64,000 nt of DNA from Paragorgia papillata (taxonomy: Eukaryota; Cnidaria; Anthozoa; Scleralcyonacea; Coralliidae). The translations under genes were made by a program, and so were the position numbers. Positions within the stretch are counted from its first letter, which is position 1. Every line of letters starts with the position of its first letter. Positions 33,654 through 45,863 of the stretch are shown here, piece by piece. The notes under the pieces were generated by a model. It was not told the DNA's origin, ran no database searches, and saw only the letters and a program-made list of their open reading frames with translations. The stretch covers positions 1,121,001-1,185,000 of the forward strand of contig JAWNZC010000468.1 in NCBI GenBank assembly GCA_035771165.1. Direction: 5' to 3'.

Positions 33654-35320
33654 TTGAACATGCACTCCAATACAAATGATTACCACATGGCTTTATCCAA
33701 TCTGACACAGCTTGGCACCCACTTTCTTTTGAAATAGTTGTTACTATTTTTGTTATCTCTAAAAAACACAGAAGTATACAGTACTACATGTAAGTTAACA
33801 TACTTTTTTAAAATAATAGACTACTAAGACATTCTAATTAGAATCTATTACCAGCTGTAATCAAGTAGCAAGGTTCAATAAAATTAACTTGCCAGCAGTA
33901 ACCAGAAAATTGTATTTACACTATTTGATTCAACATGGCTTGGTTCCTCTTTTTACTTGAGGGGCGGTATATCTAATGTCCCTTCTATTATTCCTTGGAA
34001 GTGTCATTGCCTATATTTTTTTCTAAAGTTAATAATTGCCCATGTGGAATATACAGTTAGCTGGTTATTTTCGAGCACCTCGAGAATGGTATTTATTCAT
34101 GTTTGTTATAACATATCTCCTGGTTGCTTCAAAATAACCAACACTAAATTATACAATTATATTACTCACTTTTTTTCAAATGCCACAGGTCAAAGTAGTG
34201 TTTAATACCACTAAGCTTTTCCTTCGTATGCTTTGTAATAGACAGGTGCCTGTCTGAAATAAATGTGGATATGGTCAATCCAATTCCAAGCAGAAATGTC
34301 ATGGATTTCTCAAAAGCCATGTATTCCATTGCAGGACTGCTTCCTGCTTCATTTCTCTGTTAGTAATAAAAGAAAAACAGTAAATGAATTATTTTTGGAT
34401 ATATTGTTTTATATAAAGTACAATGTACATGTATATACCACGCATATGTATTATTTTTATACATCTGTACAGTAAAATTATATATGTGATTTATAGCTTA
34501 CCTGAACTAGGGCAAAGTGAATTATCAGAGAGGCGGTGCAGCTAAATATTGTATACGAGCAATATTTTGCACTGTGGGCCATGGCGCCCATCACCAGCAA
34601 TAACCAATCCTGACCCAGCAGCCTTTGCCTTGTCAAGCAGTTCTTGCTGATATTTTTTCCAATGTAGCAGGATAGAGGGCAAAAGGATCTTCTGTTAAAA
34701 AAATATTAGGGTTTACATGTCTTTCTGACAAAGTTCTTCAAGCTATACTAGTAACACTTCACAAAAGTTTCTAAGTCTCAGATGGTAGACAGAAATACAT
34801 CTTGTATAAACCACCAATTGTGGGTTTGATTGCCATCTGATTTCTCAGAAGTTTCTCTAAGTATTACATTGCTAGAAAAGGTTCCTTTAAAATACTAACA
34901 TATCTTGCAACACACTAAATGTTATCCTGTGATTCTTGTACAATTAATATAACAGGCATATCATGTACAAGAATACTAACAGAGTAAGTACTGTACTAAC
35001 CCGTTGGTGCTTAAAGTAAGTGTTGAGTGAGATGCAGGCTAGTCCCATGTTGTAAAAAATCTGAATAATTTTGCTTGCAGATGACCCTGCCAACAAAATA
35101 GCAAACAAAACAAAAAGTTTCCAGCTGGAATCTTTGTTCCTGGCATTACTGGCTGGCTCTTCCATGAAAACTCTTTTCGGCAATTTAAATTTGTGCAGGT
35201 TGTTTTTATCACTGCCATAGTTCCCAACTTCCGAGTCTCCATTTGGGGGTTGCTTTCATTACAAAATGGACAGAACTTGAATAAAATGAGTAACAGCGAC
35301 AGGAACACAATAAACTTTGG
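33654..35320 (-). pseudogene. Transposase catalytic block (exons F-I)
   Basis: Exons inferred from splice sites and coding continuity: 35001-35320 (zinc module with FCPFCN and CTNLNC, then LLAGSSASKIIQ after a frameshift near 35110), about 34502-34693 (first catalytic Asp in IAGDGRH, then a small deletion or shift before SAKYCSYTIF), 34170-34356 (second Asp in SDRHLSITKH and FDLWHLKK), and 33654-33758 (GNHLYWSACS, cut by the 14.4-kb insertion). Two lesions beyond the insertion show the gene had been decaying. Confidence 0.75.
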
Positions 35321-35359
35321 CTGTACACGAACATTGTCGTTATTATTGACATACACTCT

Positions 35360-35492
35360 AAAATTACTTATACACATGCGGTTGCCACCGACGATCGCAT
35401 GTGTATAAGTAATTGATGAAATTCATTCAGATTGTTCCAAGCTACACTGATGAGCTGTTGTACAGCGAAACACCGTGTCTGTAGATTGAACT
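35360..35492 (+). mobile_element. Penelope-type terminal segment with hairpin and hammerhead
   Basis: A near-copy lies inverted at 58336-58490. It contains a 14-bp hairpin CTTATACACATGCG/CGCATGTGTATAAG (35364-35406) followed by a conserved spacer and a hammerhead core. It ends in a (TA)n tract. Interpreted as a Penelope-like terminal repeat fragment. Confidence 0.6.
35433..35491 (+). ncRNA. Hammerhead ribozyme with complete core
   Basis: CTGATGA (35447-35453), stem II GCTGT-TGT-ACAGC, GAAA (35467-35470), stem III ACA-CCG-TGT and a cleavage site after C35479. Stem I is CTACA with TGTAG (five pairs), then further pairs beyond one mismatch. All invariant core bases are present, in the minimal type I form with a very short stem III, which is typical of Penelope elements. 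Confidence 0.8.
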
Positions 35493-35494
35493 AT

Positions 35495-35567
<73 letters not shown>
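35495..35567. repeat. (TA)n microsatellite
   Basis: Pure TA tract between the hammerhead segment and the CR1/L2-like element. Confidence 0.95.
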
Positions 35568-35569
<2 letters not shown>

Positions 35570-35583
35570 TCCGATAATCAGAC

Positions 35584-38500
35584 ATGACGAGCAGACGGCG
35601 ATTTTGGGGCACCGTATTATCGGCCCTTACTGCCTTTACTTTGTGTGGTTTGGACCTGAGACCTCATCGCGTCGGTACAAGAACGTCTACTGAACAACTA
35701 TTTGGCAATTTTTCTACTCCTAGTCTTCTTCAGCGACCAAAACCCGACCAATTTCTTCCGAGGCCTAGCACAAAATCAACTTCGCTTTTAAGGCGAATTT
35801 GCATAAGAACGCCTGTGAAGCCTAATGAGCGTGACTTCACACAATGGACCTTTGCAGCATACAATGGACCATGGAGTACCCGGAACAATGAGTACTCTGG
35901 TTTACCATCACATCCTTCGCTTCGCCGAATACGATGTAAATATTCTACAAGATCCGTCACATATTATGCCAACTCGATCGCAGCGCGGAGAATCTTACTC
36001 TGTGGAGATGTACAAATTAACCCGGGACCTGAGGGAAGTAACCAGCCGTCAATAAGTCCTGACAATCAACAGAATGAGTGCCATGTCACAAGGTCAAGAT
36101 CGAATTGGTTGACTAGCTTAAACTGTCGGAGTTTACTACCAAACATCGACGAACTGAGACTAATATTTAATCATAATCGTCATACTATCATTGCTATTAC
36201 CGAGACATGGTTAAATAGCACCATAACCGACGATGAAATCAGTATCTCAGGCTACACAGTTCTTCGTAAAGACCGCCAGGAGCGTAGAGGTGGCGGCTGT
36301 GCACTCTACATCGCCGATGGTTTCAGAATCAAGAGTCGAAGAGACCTTGAGGAGCAAAATTTCGAGGCAGTGTGGATAGAGGCAAAAATACGCAACATCA
36401 ATTATATAATCGGTTGTGTTTACAGGGCCCCGGACTCTTCGCCCGCCGAGTTCTTTGATTATCTTGATGATATTCTGAGATCTGAAACTCGGTCCGGTAA
36501 AGAGACGATAATAATAGGTGATCTAAACTGCAATATGCATGACGATTCACTAGCGCAAACTCAAAGAGCTATCGAGTTTATAGAAGCGAATGGACTGAGT
36601 CAGCTTATTTCTGACAGTACCAGACACTCCCAGACATCTTCTACATTGATTGATCTTCTTATAACATCTACACCGGGAATATTCTCACGTGTCGGAGTAT
36701 TGGAAAATGCTCTCAGTGACCACCAGCCCATCTATGGTGTGATTCCAAATTTACCATGTCGCCCAGAACACAAAGTAATATCGACACGCAGATGGCGTGA
36801 GGACTGTGTCGAGGCTTTTCAGGCAGACTTGGTAAACATCCCATGGGATGAGCTGAGAGCCCCTACTGATATCGACGGGAAGGTTAAAAATTGGACGAAC
36901 TTCTTCAGGGGGTGTATGGACAAGCATTTCCCACTCCGTAAGAAGAGGATACGGGACAACGTTCACCCCTGGCTGGATAGCACGATCCTAAGGATGATGA
37001 GGAGGCGCGACCATGTTCATAAGCGAGCACGTCGATCTGGTGACGGCGACCTTTGGACTCTATATCGTCAACTAAGGAACCAGGTGACTATTAAACTACG
37101 CAAACAGAGGCGCGACTATTTTAAACAACACCTTGAGGAGAATAAGGGGAACCCAAAACGCTTCTGGAAAACCTTGAAGCTTGCTCTCCCAGGGAAAAAG
37201 AAGGTCAATAGCGTTACCAAGCTTATGATTGACAACAAGGAAATTACCGAACCGAAGATGATAGCAAACGAGCTTAACTCGTTCTTCACGGGTATTGCTG
37301 ACTCTGTACTGAAAGATGCTTATCCAAACAGAGATCCAAACACGATGTTCGTAGTAGCACCAAATGAGCCGCCAGCTGAGTCTTCCTTTGCGTTTAAGAA
37401 CGTAACGAATGAAGAAGTTTACAAAGCCCTGAATACTCTAAAGACTGCAAAGGCGACTGGAGTTGACGACATTCCAGCTAAAGCCATCAAGCTTGCAGCG
37501 GGCCGTATAGCCCCCAGCGTCGCATACCTGTTCAACGAATCTTGGAAGCTTGGTACATTCCCTTCCGATTGGAAAATTGCTCGCGTATCGTCGCATCACA
37601 AAGGAGGGGATATGACAAATCGTGACAACCAACGACCGATCTCCATCTTACCATGCTTGTCCAAGGTTCACGAACGCTTCGCCAATGCACAGTTACAGGA
37701 GTTTGCTATCCAAAATAACTTGATAGGGAATAAGCAATTTGCTTTCAAGAGATTCTCCTCCTGTAACGTGGCCTTAATATTGCTTGTTGACGAATGGAAA
37801 CGGGCAATAGACGAGAAAAGGATAACCGTCGCTGCCTTTCTAGACCTACGGAAAGCTTTTGATGTAATAAACCACAACCTCCTACTCAATAAGCTTAACA
37901 ATGCTGGTATATATGGTACCCCTCTTCATTGGCTAGAAAGTTACCTAAAAAATCGGGAACAATTTGTCAGTTGCAATGGTGCTACATCGGATTTAATGAC
38001 AATAAAACACGGGGTACCACAGGGGTCAGTATTGGGACCGACGCTGTTCTCCATCCATTTTGATGACGTAGCATCAGTCATTGAGCGCGCGAGCTGCACA
38101 CTCTTCGCAGATGATACCGAAATTCACTCGTCAGACAAAGACATTAGTTGTGCTGCAAATTGTGTAAACGAAGACCTGGCACATGTTACAGAGTGGCTCG
38201 AAAACAATGCGATGGTTGCGCATACAGGGAAATCAGAGGTACTGAAAATCGCCTCACGCCCTGCCCTCAAAATAGCCGACGACATCGACATCCACCTAAA
38301 TAATAGGAAGCTAAAGGAAGTGGACTCGTACAAGTATTTGGGAGTCTATGTAGACAATGTTTTTGTCATGGAGTAATCACTTAAAACACGTGTGCAAAAA
38401 GGTCTATCCTAAACTGAAGCTCTTGAATAGGACTTCTGCTTTTTTAACAGAGGACATTTTATTGGTAATCTATAAGCAGACTATCTTACCTATAATGGAC

Positions 38501-38965
38501 TATGGTTGCATGGTATGGCTGGACTGCTCAAAGAAAATGTCAACCAAACTTGAGCGCCTTCAGAATCAGGCCATGCGCTCAATACTTAAGGCTAAGAGAC
38601 AAACCTGCACCCAGACCATGCGTAATAAATTAGGATTGCTCTCTTTGTCCAATCGCAGGCGGTTCCTTCGCTTTTTACTAGTATTTAAAATTGTAAATAG
38701 GTTACAATGTCCGGAACAATTAATAGACTACTTGCAACTTCGTTCAAATATGCATAGCAGGAATCTCCGTGACAATACTCTGTTACACCTCCCTAAAGTT
38801 AAGTCATCTATGGGCCAGTCCACTTTCCAGTACTCAGCAGCTGCAGACTGGAACAGTTTGCCTAGGAGTCTTAGGGAATTTAAGTCATTAGCTGCGTTTA
38901 AGTATGAGATATACAGCTATTTGAGCGACCTTGATCGCACTACGCATCAATGTTCATGTAATTAG
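35584..38965 (+). pseudogene. CR1/L2-like polyprotein: 2A-like motif, APE endonuclease, reverse transcriptase; one frameshift
   Basis: The frame 35584-38376 (930 codons) starts with MTSRRRFWG. Residues 141-149 read GDVQINPGP, a 2A-like peptide. The APE-type endonuclease follows: TSLNCRSLL, AITETWL, IIGDLNCN and SDHQPI. The reverse transcriptase has PSDWKIARV, NQRPISILPCLSK, AFLDLRKAFD, GVPQGSVLGP and catalytic FADDT. At a T5 run near 38358-38363 the frame slips by one, and 38357-38965 carries the remaining C-terminal region (YGCMVWLDC, WNSLPRSLREF). The length is normal for CR1/L2. A single homopolymer slip suggests either a recent lesion or a sequencing error. Confidence 0.88.
36004..36030 (+). 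other. 2A-like ribosome-skipping motif
   Basis: Codons 141-149 give GDVQINPGP, against the canonical D-V/I-E-x-N-P-G-P; only Glu to Gln departs. It separates the leader from the endonuclease. 2A-like sequences have been documented in APE-type non-LTR elements. Confidence 0.6.
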
Positions 38966-39163
38966 ATTGCTTATATCATTGTTTTGAATTTTATAGTTAT
39001 TTAATATTTTACCATGTAATGTAACCGATGATGATTTTTTTAAGGGTTTTTCTATAGATGATGTATTTAGTTTATAGCTGCACATGGGTTGATACCAGTC
39101 GGTACTTTTGTACCAGCTGATCCATTTCTTGCAGGGTAAATAAAGATTTTATTATTTTATTAT

Positions 39164-39197
<34 letters not shown>

Positions 39198-39225
39198 ACA
39201 CACAGTCAAGATTAGCTATAGTTGC

Positions 39226-39885
39226 ATGAACAACGTCAAGTCTATTATCACGAAACATAATTCACGCACAATCAGGAAAAGCAAGCCACGAAGCATAGTT
39301 ACAAGCAGTTGCAATTGCAGGATTAAGGACAATTGCCCCCTACGTGGGCAATGCATGACAAATAACATAGTATACAAGGCATCTATTTCCATAAGCAACA
39401 CGAACATCACTAAGCAATACATTGGCATGACAGCAAGTACATTTAAAGAGCGATATCGTAACCATACTAAATCTTTCCAGAATAAAAACTATTCAAATGA
39501 GACGGAACTTTCGAAATACATTTGGAATCTAAAAGAAAAAACCCAAAGTTTCGACATAACTGGTCTATACTAAAACACTGAATTTCTTACACGGGAGGAT
39601 CAAAAAAGATGCAATTTATGTTTGGACGAAAAACTTTTCATCATGAAGGCAGACAAACAACTCTTACTAAACAAAAGATCAGAAATAGTTTCGACCTGTT
39701 GGCACAAAAACAGATTTCGGATCAACAACCTAAATAATCAAAGGAATGCGCGCAACGTTTCGACGCCCACACCCACGCTCCAAACGAATGCGCCGGACGT
39801 TTCGACGCCCACACCCACGCCCCAACTAACGCATTTAAGCAGCCCACTAACCGATATTTTTCAGTCGCCTGATGATCCCGTTTAG
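39226..39885 (+). pseudogene. Penelope GIY-YIG endonuclease fragment, frameshifted
   Basis: CNCRIKDNCPLRGQC (CCHC-like linker), NIVYKASISI and QYIGMTAST form the GIY-YIG module; the frame breaks at about 39560. It resumes at 39622 with DEKLFIMKADKQ and ends with the same PTPTPQ repeats as copy 1. The reverse transcriptase that should precede it is absent. Compared with copy 1, a deleted base (AACTGG versus AACCTGG) explains the shift. Confidence 0.8.
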
Positions 39886-39911
39886 GGTGAAACCTCTGGT
39901 AGCGAAGACTT
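39860..39911 (+). ncRNA. Hammerhead ribozyme motif at the Penelope 3' end, copy 2
   Basis: CTGATGA (39869-39875), GAAA (39889-39892), stem III CC-TCT-GG and UA at 39900-39901, with TCGC/GCGA as stem I. Same as the motif at 21546-21590. Confidence 0.6.
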
Positions 39912-39999
39912 TAAGGTAAAACTATACTTCATACTTTGTATTTTGCTCTATCTATATATGGTATTGAGCACTCTCTAACATTTCGTGAACCAAAACTCA

Positions 40000-40038
<39 letters not shown>

Positions 40039-40087
40039 AACTGTTAGACATTTTTTTAAAAACATATATATTATTGAGTATACGTAC

Positions 40088-41397
40088 CTTGCATTGTTTT
40101 CATCGTCAGAATCTGTCTGTGAAATAGTATCTTCATCTGTCTGTTCAACATACATCTCTTCATCCTCACCTTCACTTTCTTCATCATCTGATAAATCACT
40201 ATCCATCTCACAGTCAACCACAGGTACATGTACTAGATTACCAGTAGCTTCTTTTGGTGGTTGACTTTCCCCAGATGGTATCTTCTGCTGCTTCAGTTTT
40301 TGATAATCTGTAACAATAGTGAGCAATTCGACAATGATGCAAGATACTTCCACACAACCTAAATTGTTTAATTGCTTGGATTTAAGATAATCTGTAAAAA
40401 ATTGTACCTTACCAGTTTTCGACAGGCTTGATGATTTATGACGACAGGCTTGATGATTATGACGTCGACATAACTTTAGTTTATGCTTAGTTGCAACCCA
40501 ATTGTTCCTCAGCTTCTTATTTATATTTTGAAGAATTGCACATTCTATACATGGTGCAGGGTCTGTTTGGATTTCTGCATCGATAAACTGAAAGAGATGC
40601 AAATAATAGGGTACATATAAATTCATGTATAACATTTGGATTTCTTCTTTGTTGAAATCGGCAAATCGTTCAACCATTTTTCTCAAGACCAACCACTGAT
40701 CAACTAAAGATGTCCAGATTATGTGATACTAATCGTCATCAACAAAAAGATGTAAAACAAAAAGAAGTTAGACAACTGAAAAAAACTAACCTGATTTTTA
40801 CGTTTTGTGATTTCTTGAAATTGATCAACATCAATACCAATTGAAGGGTTTTCCTCGGAGTCTTTTTCCTTGGGTTGGCACAAACTAGCCACTGAGGTAT
40901 CGTCTCTTGTTAACTGCGCTCGTTCTTTAGCAGCCTAGTTAAAAAAGATAGGTAAAAATCAACACATATATACGGACCAAGAAAGCATGGTAAATAACGC
41001 TTTCTTCACGAAATAAAGTCAAACATTGAATTATAACACGCACCTGTCGTTTATCTCGAGGGGATGGTTGTACGGGATCATCGCATATTTTGTATATTGT
41101 TGGAAAGACCATTACACCGATGTCATCTTTCTTAAGTCTTGGCGTATAGTCTTTAGTTCCAGGTATTTCTATAGCATATATATCGTAGTCATCTGAATTG
41201 AAGTGAGCCGAGCATACTGCCGAATACTTTGTTGGTTTCCATTTATCACGCCTCCTTGCCACGAAATTTACCCATACCTTTCTTCTCCGTTTCGCCTCAG
41301 CCCGATCGTCATTCCAAAATGGAATATGATGAAGTGAAATTCCTTTCGTCAAGTCGGATTCGTTAGAACACCCAAAAACAACACATCTATCTGGCAT
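40088..41397 (-). pseudogene. Transposase N-terminal block: THAP finger and acidic linker (exons A, B, D, E)
   Basis: Exon A (41044-41397) starts MPDRCVVFGC and has the THAP Cys-x2-4-Cys...Cys-x2-His signature, with CSAHF and the conserved terminal Phe-Pro (VFPTIY); the finger is complete at about 95 residues. Exon B (40791-40934), exon D (40413-40587, ECAILQNINKKL) and exon E (40088-40307, a long acidic stretch) follow with consensus splice sites. The region between 40587 and 40735 also has an open frame but is probably intron. The ATG context and its position just inside the right TIR support this start. Confidence 0.82.
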
Positions 41398-41462
41398 TTT
41401 TTCGCTTCGATGACAGTGTATACAACACTGCAACAGAACCAACACTGTCACTGAGAAAATTC

Positions 41463-41691
41463 CGTCCCTTAAGCTACGTCACATCATGTAGGTACCAGGC
41501 TCTTTGCAATTTGCAGAAATTTCTAGCGCGATATTCAAAATAGCGATTTCTTGCAATATTTGAAGCGAGATATCTTTGAAACGAATGGACCAAATTAAAA
41601 ACTGTTAAAGAACTATTCAGCTAATTTTGGATCTACTACTTGGAAAACTACAAAAATTCTAGGGGTTATAGGCACTTTAAGTTTTCGCCAA
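41463..41691 (-). repeat. Right terminal inverted repeat of the P2X7/THAP transposon
   Basis: Reverse complement of this segment matches 14687-14885 at both ends, the outer end with very few mismatches over about 120 bp. The inner end TTAAGCTACGTCA is also shared. It lies directly upstream of the THAP start codon. Confidence 0.75.
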
Positions 41692-43013
41692 AATAAAACA
41701 TGTTTTTCTTGTTATCAATACATCTTTAACAAAACTATTTAAACACTAATTTGAACAGTTTAATTGCCTTTGCTTGAATGCAGCATGCATGAATACATAC
41801 GAATAACAGAAATATGAATATGAAATCCCCACTTCTTACCTTGTCTACCTATTAATATATAAACTAATTGTCACACTAAGTCTTCCTATACAACAATACA
41901 AGGCGTATACAGAAGAAAATTTCCACGACTCTGCGTTTTTTACAACTTCATCCAACTGCACTCTAAAGTCGTTAAAGTTGTCGTATCCAGCGGTGGGTAG
42001 ATCTACGACTGACGAGCAAGTATGCACCAGGATGTGTGGCAGGTTGCCAGTGTATGAATGAAAAATGACTTTGATAAGCTCTGTAGAATATGTTGCGCTG
42101 CCGGTAACATACCTTAGGAAAGATGGAAGCTCTTTCTCTGTAAGATTTCGAATGTACCTCTTCAGGTAGGTAAAAACAGTCTCCTTAGCCTTTGTCATTG
42201 TCGAAATGTCATCGATGGCAAGACGGGAAAGGACTTTGTCGGTAGTCACTGACAAGTCGTTGTAGAGTTGGTAAACAGATCTCTTTGTAATGAGTACGTC
42301 ATCATTAATTCCATGCAGAAACCCTTGCTTTAAGGCGTCCACAGCCATACGTGGTTTACTCAATAGTTCAGTTTTTCCAACACTCACGAGGACGGTCTTC
42401 TTGTTCTCTGCAGTTGGCAATTTGGAAACAGAGTACTCTGACATAAAGTCGATCAAGAAATTTGTACTTTCCAGAGAAAGTTGTTCCTCCTTAAGAATTT
42501 TAGATAACTTGAGGCTCTCGTATGAACTGACATATTCCAGAAAACCTTCCAGGAAATCATCGTCAGTTATACTTTCTTTTCCAGTCAGCATTAAAGCAAC
42601 GAACACCTTATTGATGGAGACAGGGAAAACACCAGACAGAACATAACCATGCCATAATACTCTCCCAAGTATAGTGTAAACATGCTCATCGATAGCCAGG
42701 CAAATTCGAGGCACAAAAGTGCATGTACCTTCAAAATAAAGAGGAACTGCTTTTTCCCAGAAGAGGGAAAATGCCTCCCTCTTTATACCATCGAAATCCA
42801 CGCCACACTCGTCAAGAAACGGTATAGTAATAAAACAGTCAACGGTCTTCGGATCTGCGTATAAAGACATCATGTCTTCAACTATGTTGAGGCGACGAAC
42901 AGTTACAGTTCGTGATTCTCCTTCTTTACGTAGTCTTTCCAGTGCCTGGTAACGAATAGTTAGAAAGTCCTGTAATGAAAAATACACTACCTTAATATAT
43001 AATAGTATTACAC

Positions 43014-43541
43014 TATCTACTGGGGCAGCCCCCCCCCCATTTTATGTGGGTGGGCCGGAATATCTTTCGGGCCCCCTTCAAAAACTCAACTGTTTAGTCT
43101 GCCAACTGTGGTTTTCACTCCTTCAACATCACCATCACGTGTTTCTAGAGCTATCAAGTGTTTGAGGCAGAAAGTAGTTAATGTTTCATTCTATTTCATT
43201 TGTATATAGCTACTGCTTTGATTGCTAGTGTTATGGCCGCGGTCATGGCATTGTTGATTTTAGAGGTGGGGAGCCGAAAAAAAAGAAACTGGGTACAACA
43301 TTACGAGGTTGGCTATTTATTAGGCAATTTGCGTGGGTAGGATCGATTAAATAATATTATACCAAGCATCTAGTTTCAAAAGAAAAATATATAGTCCTTA
43401 GTATTGGTAACAATAAATTCAGTGTAAATATTAATTTTTAACGTTTTGCTGACACCCAAAAATTACACACACACACCCGAAATTTTACTTTACTATAGCC
43501 TTCAGCCCCCCTAATATTTCACATCTTCCTTACGCCACTGG
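43014..43541. mobile_element. Possible non-autonomous hAT-like insertion
   Basis: The right end reads TTACGCCACTG (complement CAGTGGCGTAA), a common hAT-MITE terminus. The left end near 43013 (CTACTGGGGCAGCC) is only loosely complementary. Poly-C tracts (43029-43040, 43505-43511) and a short CA run lie inside. No TSD could be set. Confidence 0.35.
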
Positions 43542-43828
43542 AATAAGCGACTTTTTAATACACTTTACTATAAAAATCTGCTATAAAAGACTACTCAAAT
43601 TAATTTAAGAACGTCAGTATCAAGTCAAAGTACGCGGGTCTGATACTAACTACAAACAATAGGTCATTAATATAAGAAAAATACTCAATAAAAAATATAA
43701 CAGTAATAAAAGAATGGCTAGCGAATATTCTATATTAAGACATCCATGAAGATTTAAGTTAAAAATAAGAATAATCCCCCTTAATAAATGCTAATTTTTT
43801 GTATAAAATTTTTTGAATGGAAATACAG

Positions 43829-45135
43829 TAGATAGATAGGTAGGTAGGTAGGTAGGTAGGTAGGTAGGTAGGTAAATTTTATTTAAACACGGTGGTTCTA
43901 TCAGAAATAACATTTACAAATATTAAATTATTAAATCTGGTCTACCTAGAAGCCATGCGAATTGTAACAAAACCATATTTACATTATTTTTTTATTTTTT
44001 TTGGCATAATAGATTTAAAAATATTTACATAATATATTTACAGCAAGATGTAAAATTTATAGGTTGTCAATGCAGAAGTTATGTTTTTTAATTTTTGTCT
44101 TAAATTTTGATAAACTTTTCTCCTCTTTAAGTTCAATTGGTAAGGAGTTCCAAAGAAAAGATCCAGATACTGCAAAACTTCTTTTATAACATTCAGTTCG
44201 AACATTAGGTATCTGAACATTTCGATCAGATGATCTTAAATTATAAATAGTTGATCCAAACTGCTTCTCAAACATTTCTGATAAATAAGATGGTGAATAT
44301 CCATTCATAATTTTTGTGCATCATTATAGCTTTCTGAACTTTTCGGTTGTGTGCCAGAGATGACCACCCCAATTCAGAAAATACATCACACGTGTGAATT
44401 GTTTTGTATGGTGCCCCAGTAATGATACGAGCTGCACGATTTTGCAACTTTTGTAGTTGGTCTGCCAGCGTCATATCAATACTGTCCCATACGGTACTAC
44501 AGTAATCAAAGCGAGATTTTATGATTGTGTTGTAAATGTTAATGAGAAGCTGTCGGTTCAGATATGGTTTGGCTTTTTTCATAACACGTAAACTTGTTAT
44601 AATTTTCTTTTTAATGGTTTCAACATGACCTTCCCATGTTAGGTTTTCATCAATTTTGAGCCCTAAGCAGGTAACTTCGTGGAGCTGTTTGAGAACTATT
44701 CCATTAATTGCTACGTTTAAATTTTCAAGGAATAAGACTTTGTCTGTCAATGTTAAAACACCATTCATTTGTCAATTCTAACATTGCTGTTGCAGTTGAA
44801 AACATTGAACGAAATCCAGATTGTTTAGGATTTATCAAATTGTGTTTCTGAACATAGTTCTCTAGTTGAGTGTACACAAGTCTCTCAAATATTCTGGCAA
44901 TTGCAGAAATAATTGAGATAGGCCTATAGTTGTTTGAATCACAGCGATCCCCTGTTTTAAATATTGGGGTCACTTTTGCCATTTTCCAATCACTAGGAAA
45001 TGTATTACTTAGTAAGGATAAATTGAAAAGTTCAGCCAATGACTCACAAATATATGGAGCTGAAATTTTCAAAATTTTGTTTGAAATGTTATCTACTCCA
45101 ACTGCCTTTGCTACATCACTAGTTTTTAGTAATGT
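43829..45135 (-). mobile_element. CR1/L2-like non-LTR relic with internal deletion and tetranucleotide tail
   Basis: Minus-strand RT fragments (45117-44730) include FPSDWKMAKVTPIFKTGD and NYRPISIISAIA. They are followed, after loss of the palm with its catalytic YADD, by the C-terminal region (44768-44057; YLNRQLLINIYN, WNSLPIELKEE). The 3' end is a (TAGG)n run on plus (43843-43873). The 5' side stops at the GACG microsatellite. It lies in the large intron of the HECT gene. Confidence 0.75.
44057..45117 (-). pseudogene. Non-LTR reverse transcriptase remnant lacking the catalytic core
   Basis: Two overlapping frames meet at about 44760, where NEWCFNIDRQ (fingers region) is joined to VLTLTDKVLF, so some 150 codons of the palm are missing. 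The C-terminal part then shifts frame once more near 44300. No activity is possible. Motifs match CR1/L2-type elements rather than RTE. Confidence 0.7.
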
Positions 45136-45136
45136 T

Positions 45137-45640
45137 TGGATCGACGGATCGACGGATCGACGGATCGACGGACCGACGCACCCACTGACTGAGTGACGGA
45201 CAGACGGACGGACGGACGGACCGACCGACGGACGGACCGACGGACGGACCGACGGACGGACCGACGGACGGACCGACGGACGGACCGACGGACGGACCGA
45301 CGGACGGACCGACGGACGGACCGACGGACGGACCGACGGACGGACCGACGGACCGACGGACGGACCGACGGACGGACCGACCGACGGACGGACCGACGGA
45401 CGGACCGACGGACGGACCGACGGACGGACCGACGGACGGACCGACGGACGGACCGACGGACCGACGGACGGACGGACGGACGGACCGACGGACCGACGGA
45501 CGGACGGACGGACGGACGGACGGACCGACGGACCGACGGACCGACGGACCGACGGACCGACGGACCGACGGACGGACGGACCGACGGACGGACGGACCGA
45601 CGGACGGACGGACGGACGGACGGACAGACAGACAGACAGG
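45137..45640. repeat. (GACGGACC)n microsatellite, about 500 bp
   Basis: Tetranucleotide GACG/GACC units in variable order, starting from GATC GACG steps and ending in GACA. Long open frames exist in several registers (TDRRTDGR or RSVRRSVG repeats) purely because the unit contains no stop codon; they are not genes. Confidence 0.95.
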
Positions 45641-45863
45641 CGACCATAACCATTTTAACTTGGCTGTACAAATGCACTTAGACACAACTATTCTCTATTG
45701 AAGTGTGACTAGAAACTGCAAATCAACTATTTAAGTGCTGCTGAAAATTACCTGTCTTTCTGGTAAAAAAAGAAGCTGTGGAAGTGTTCTTCGAATGACA
45801 AAAGCAAATCAGCTACAGGCGTATTACAACCAAGTTGTAACTACGGTAATAAATTATTTAAGG

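Larger units (their letters stand above)
35569..39165 (+). mobile_element. CR1/L2-group non-LTR retrotransposon, nearly full-length, 3.6 kb
   Basis: It lies in a TA tract, with (TA)n on both sides. It encodes a leader with a 2A-like motif, an APE endonuclease and a reverse transcriptase. A 3' UTR of about 190 bp ends in TAAATAAAG and a short (TTA)n tail instead of poly(A). One frameshift near 38362 separates the last 200 codons. Confidence 0.85.
39166..40034 (+). mobile_element. Penelope-like element copy 2 (linker and GIY-YIG part)
   Basis: A 5'-truncated Penelope-like copy lies between TA tracts (39169-39194 and 40002-40033). It shares about 650 bp with 21042-21690 and extends about 150 bp further 5'. 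That extra part includes a Cys-rich CNCRIKDNCPLRGQC segment typical of Penelope linkers. It lies in an intron of the THAP transposase, together with the adjacent CR1 element. Confidence 0.8.

Noticed and set aside
33505..33708. Minus ORF with SYRNSYRKSYRNSYRN repeats
   Set aside because: Translation of the TCCTATAGGA palindrome array running into a true transposase exon.
41700..41845. HECT gene as a third gene of the P2X7/THAP transposon
   Set aside because: It lies outside the right terminal repeat (41691); without other copies there is no evidence it moves with the element.
45119..45685. Three long overlapping ORFs with [16 protein letters not shown] repeats
   Set aside because: Translation of a GACG/GACC microsatellite in several registers.
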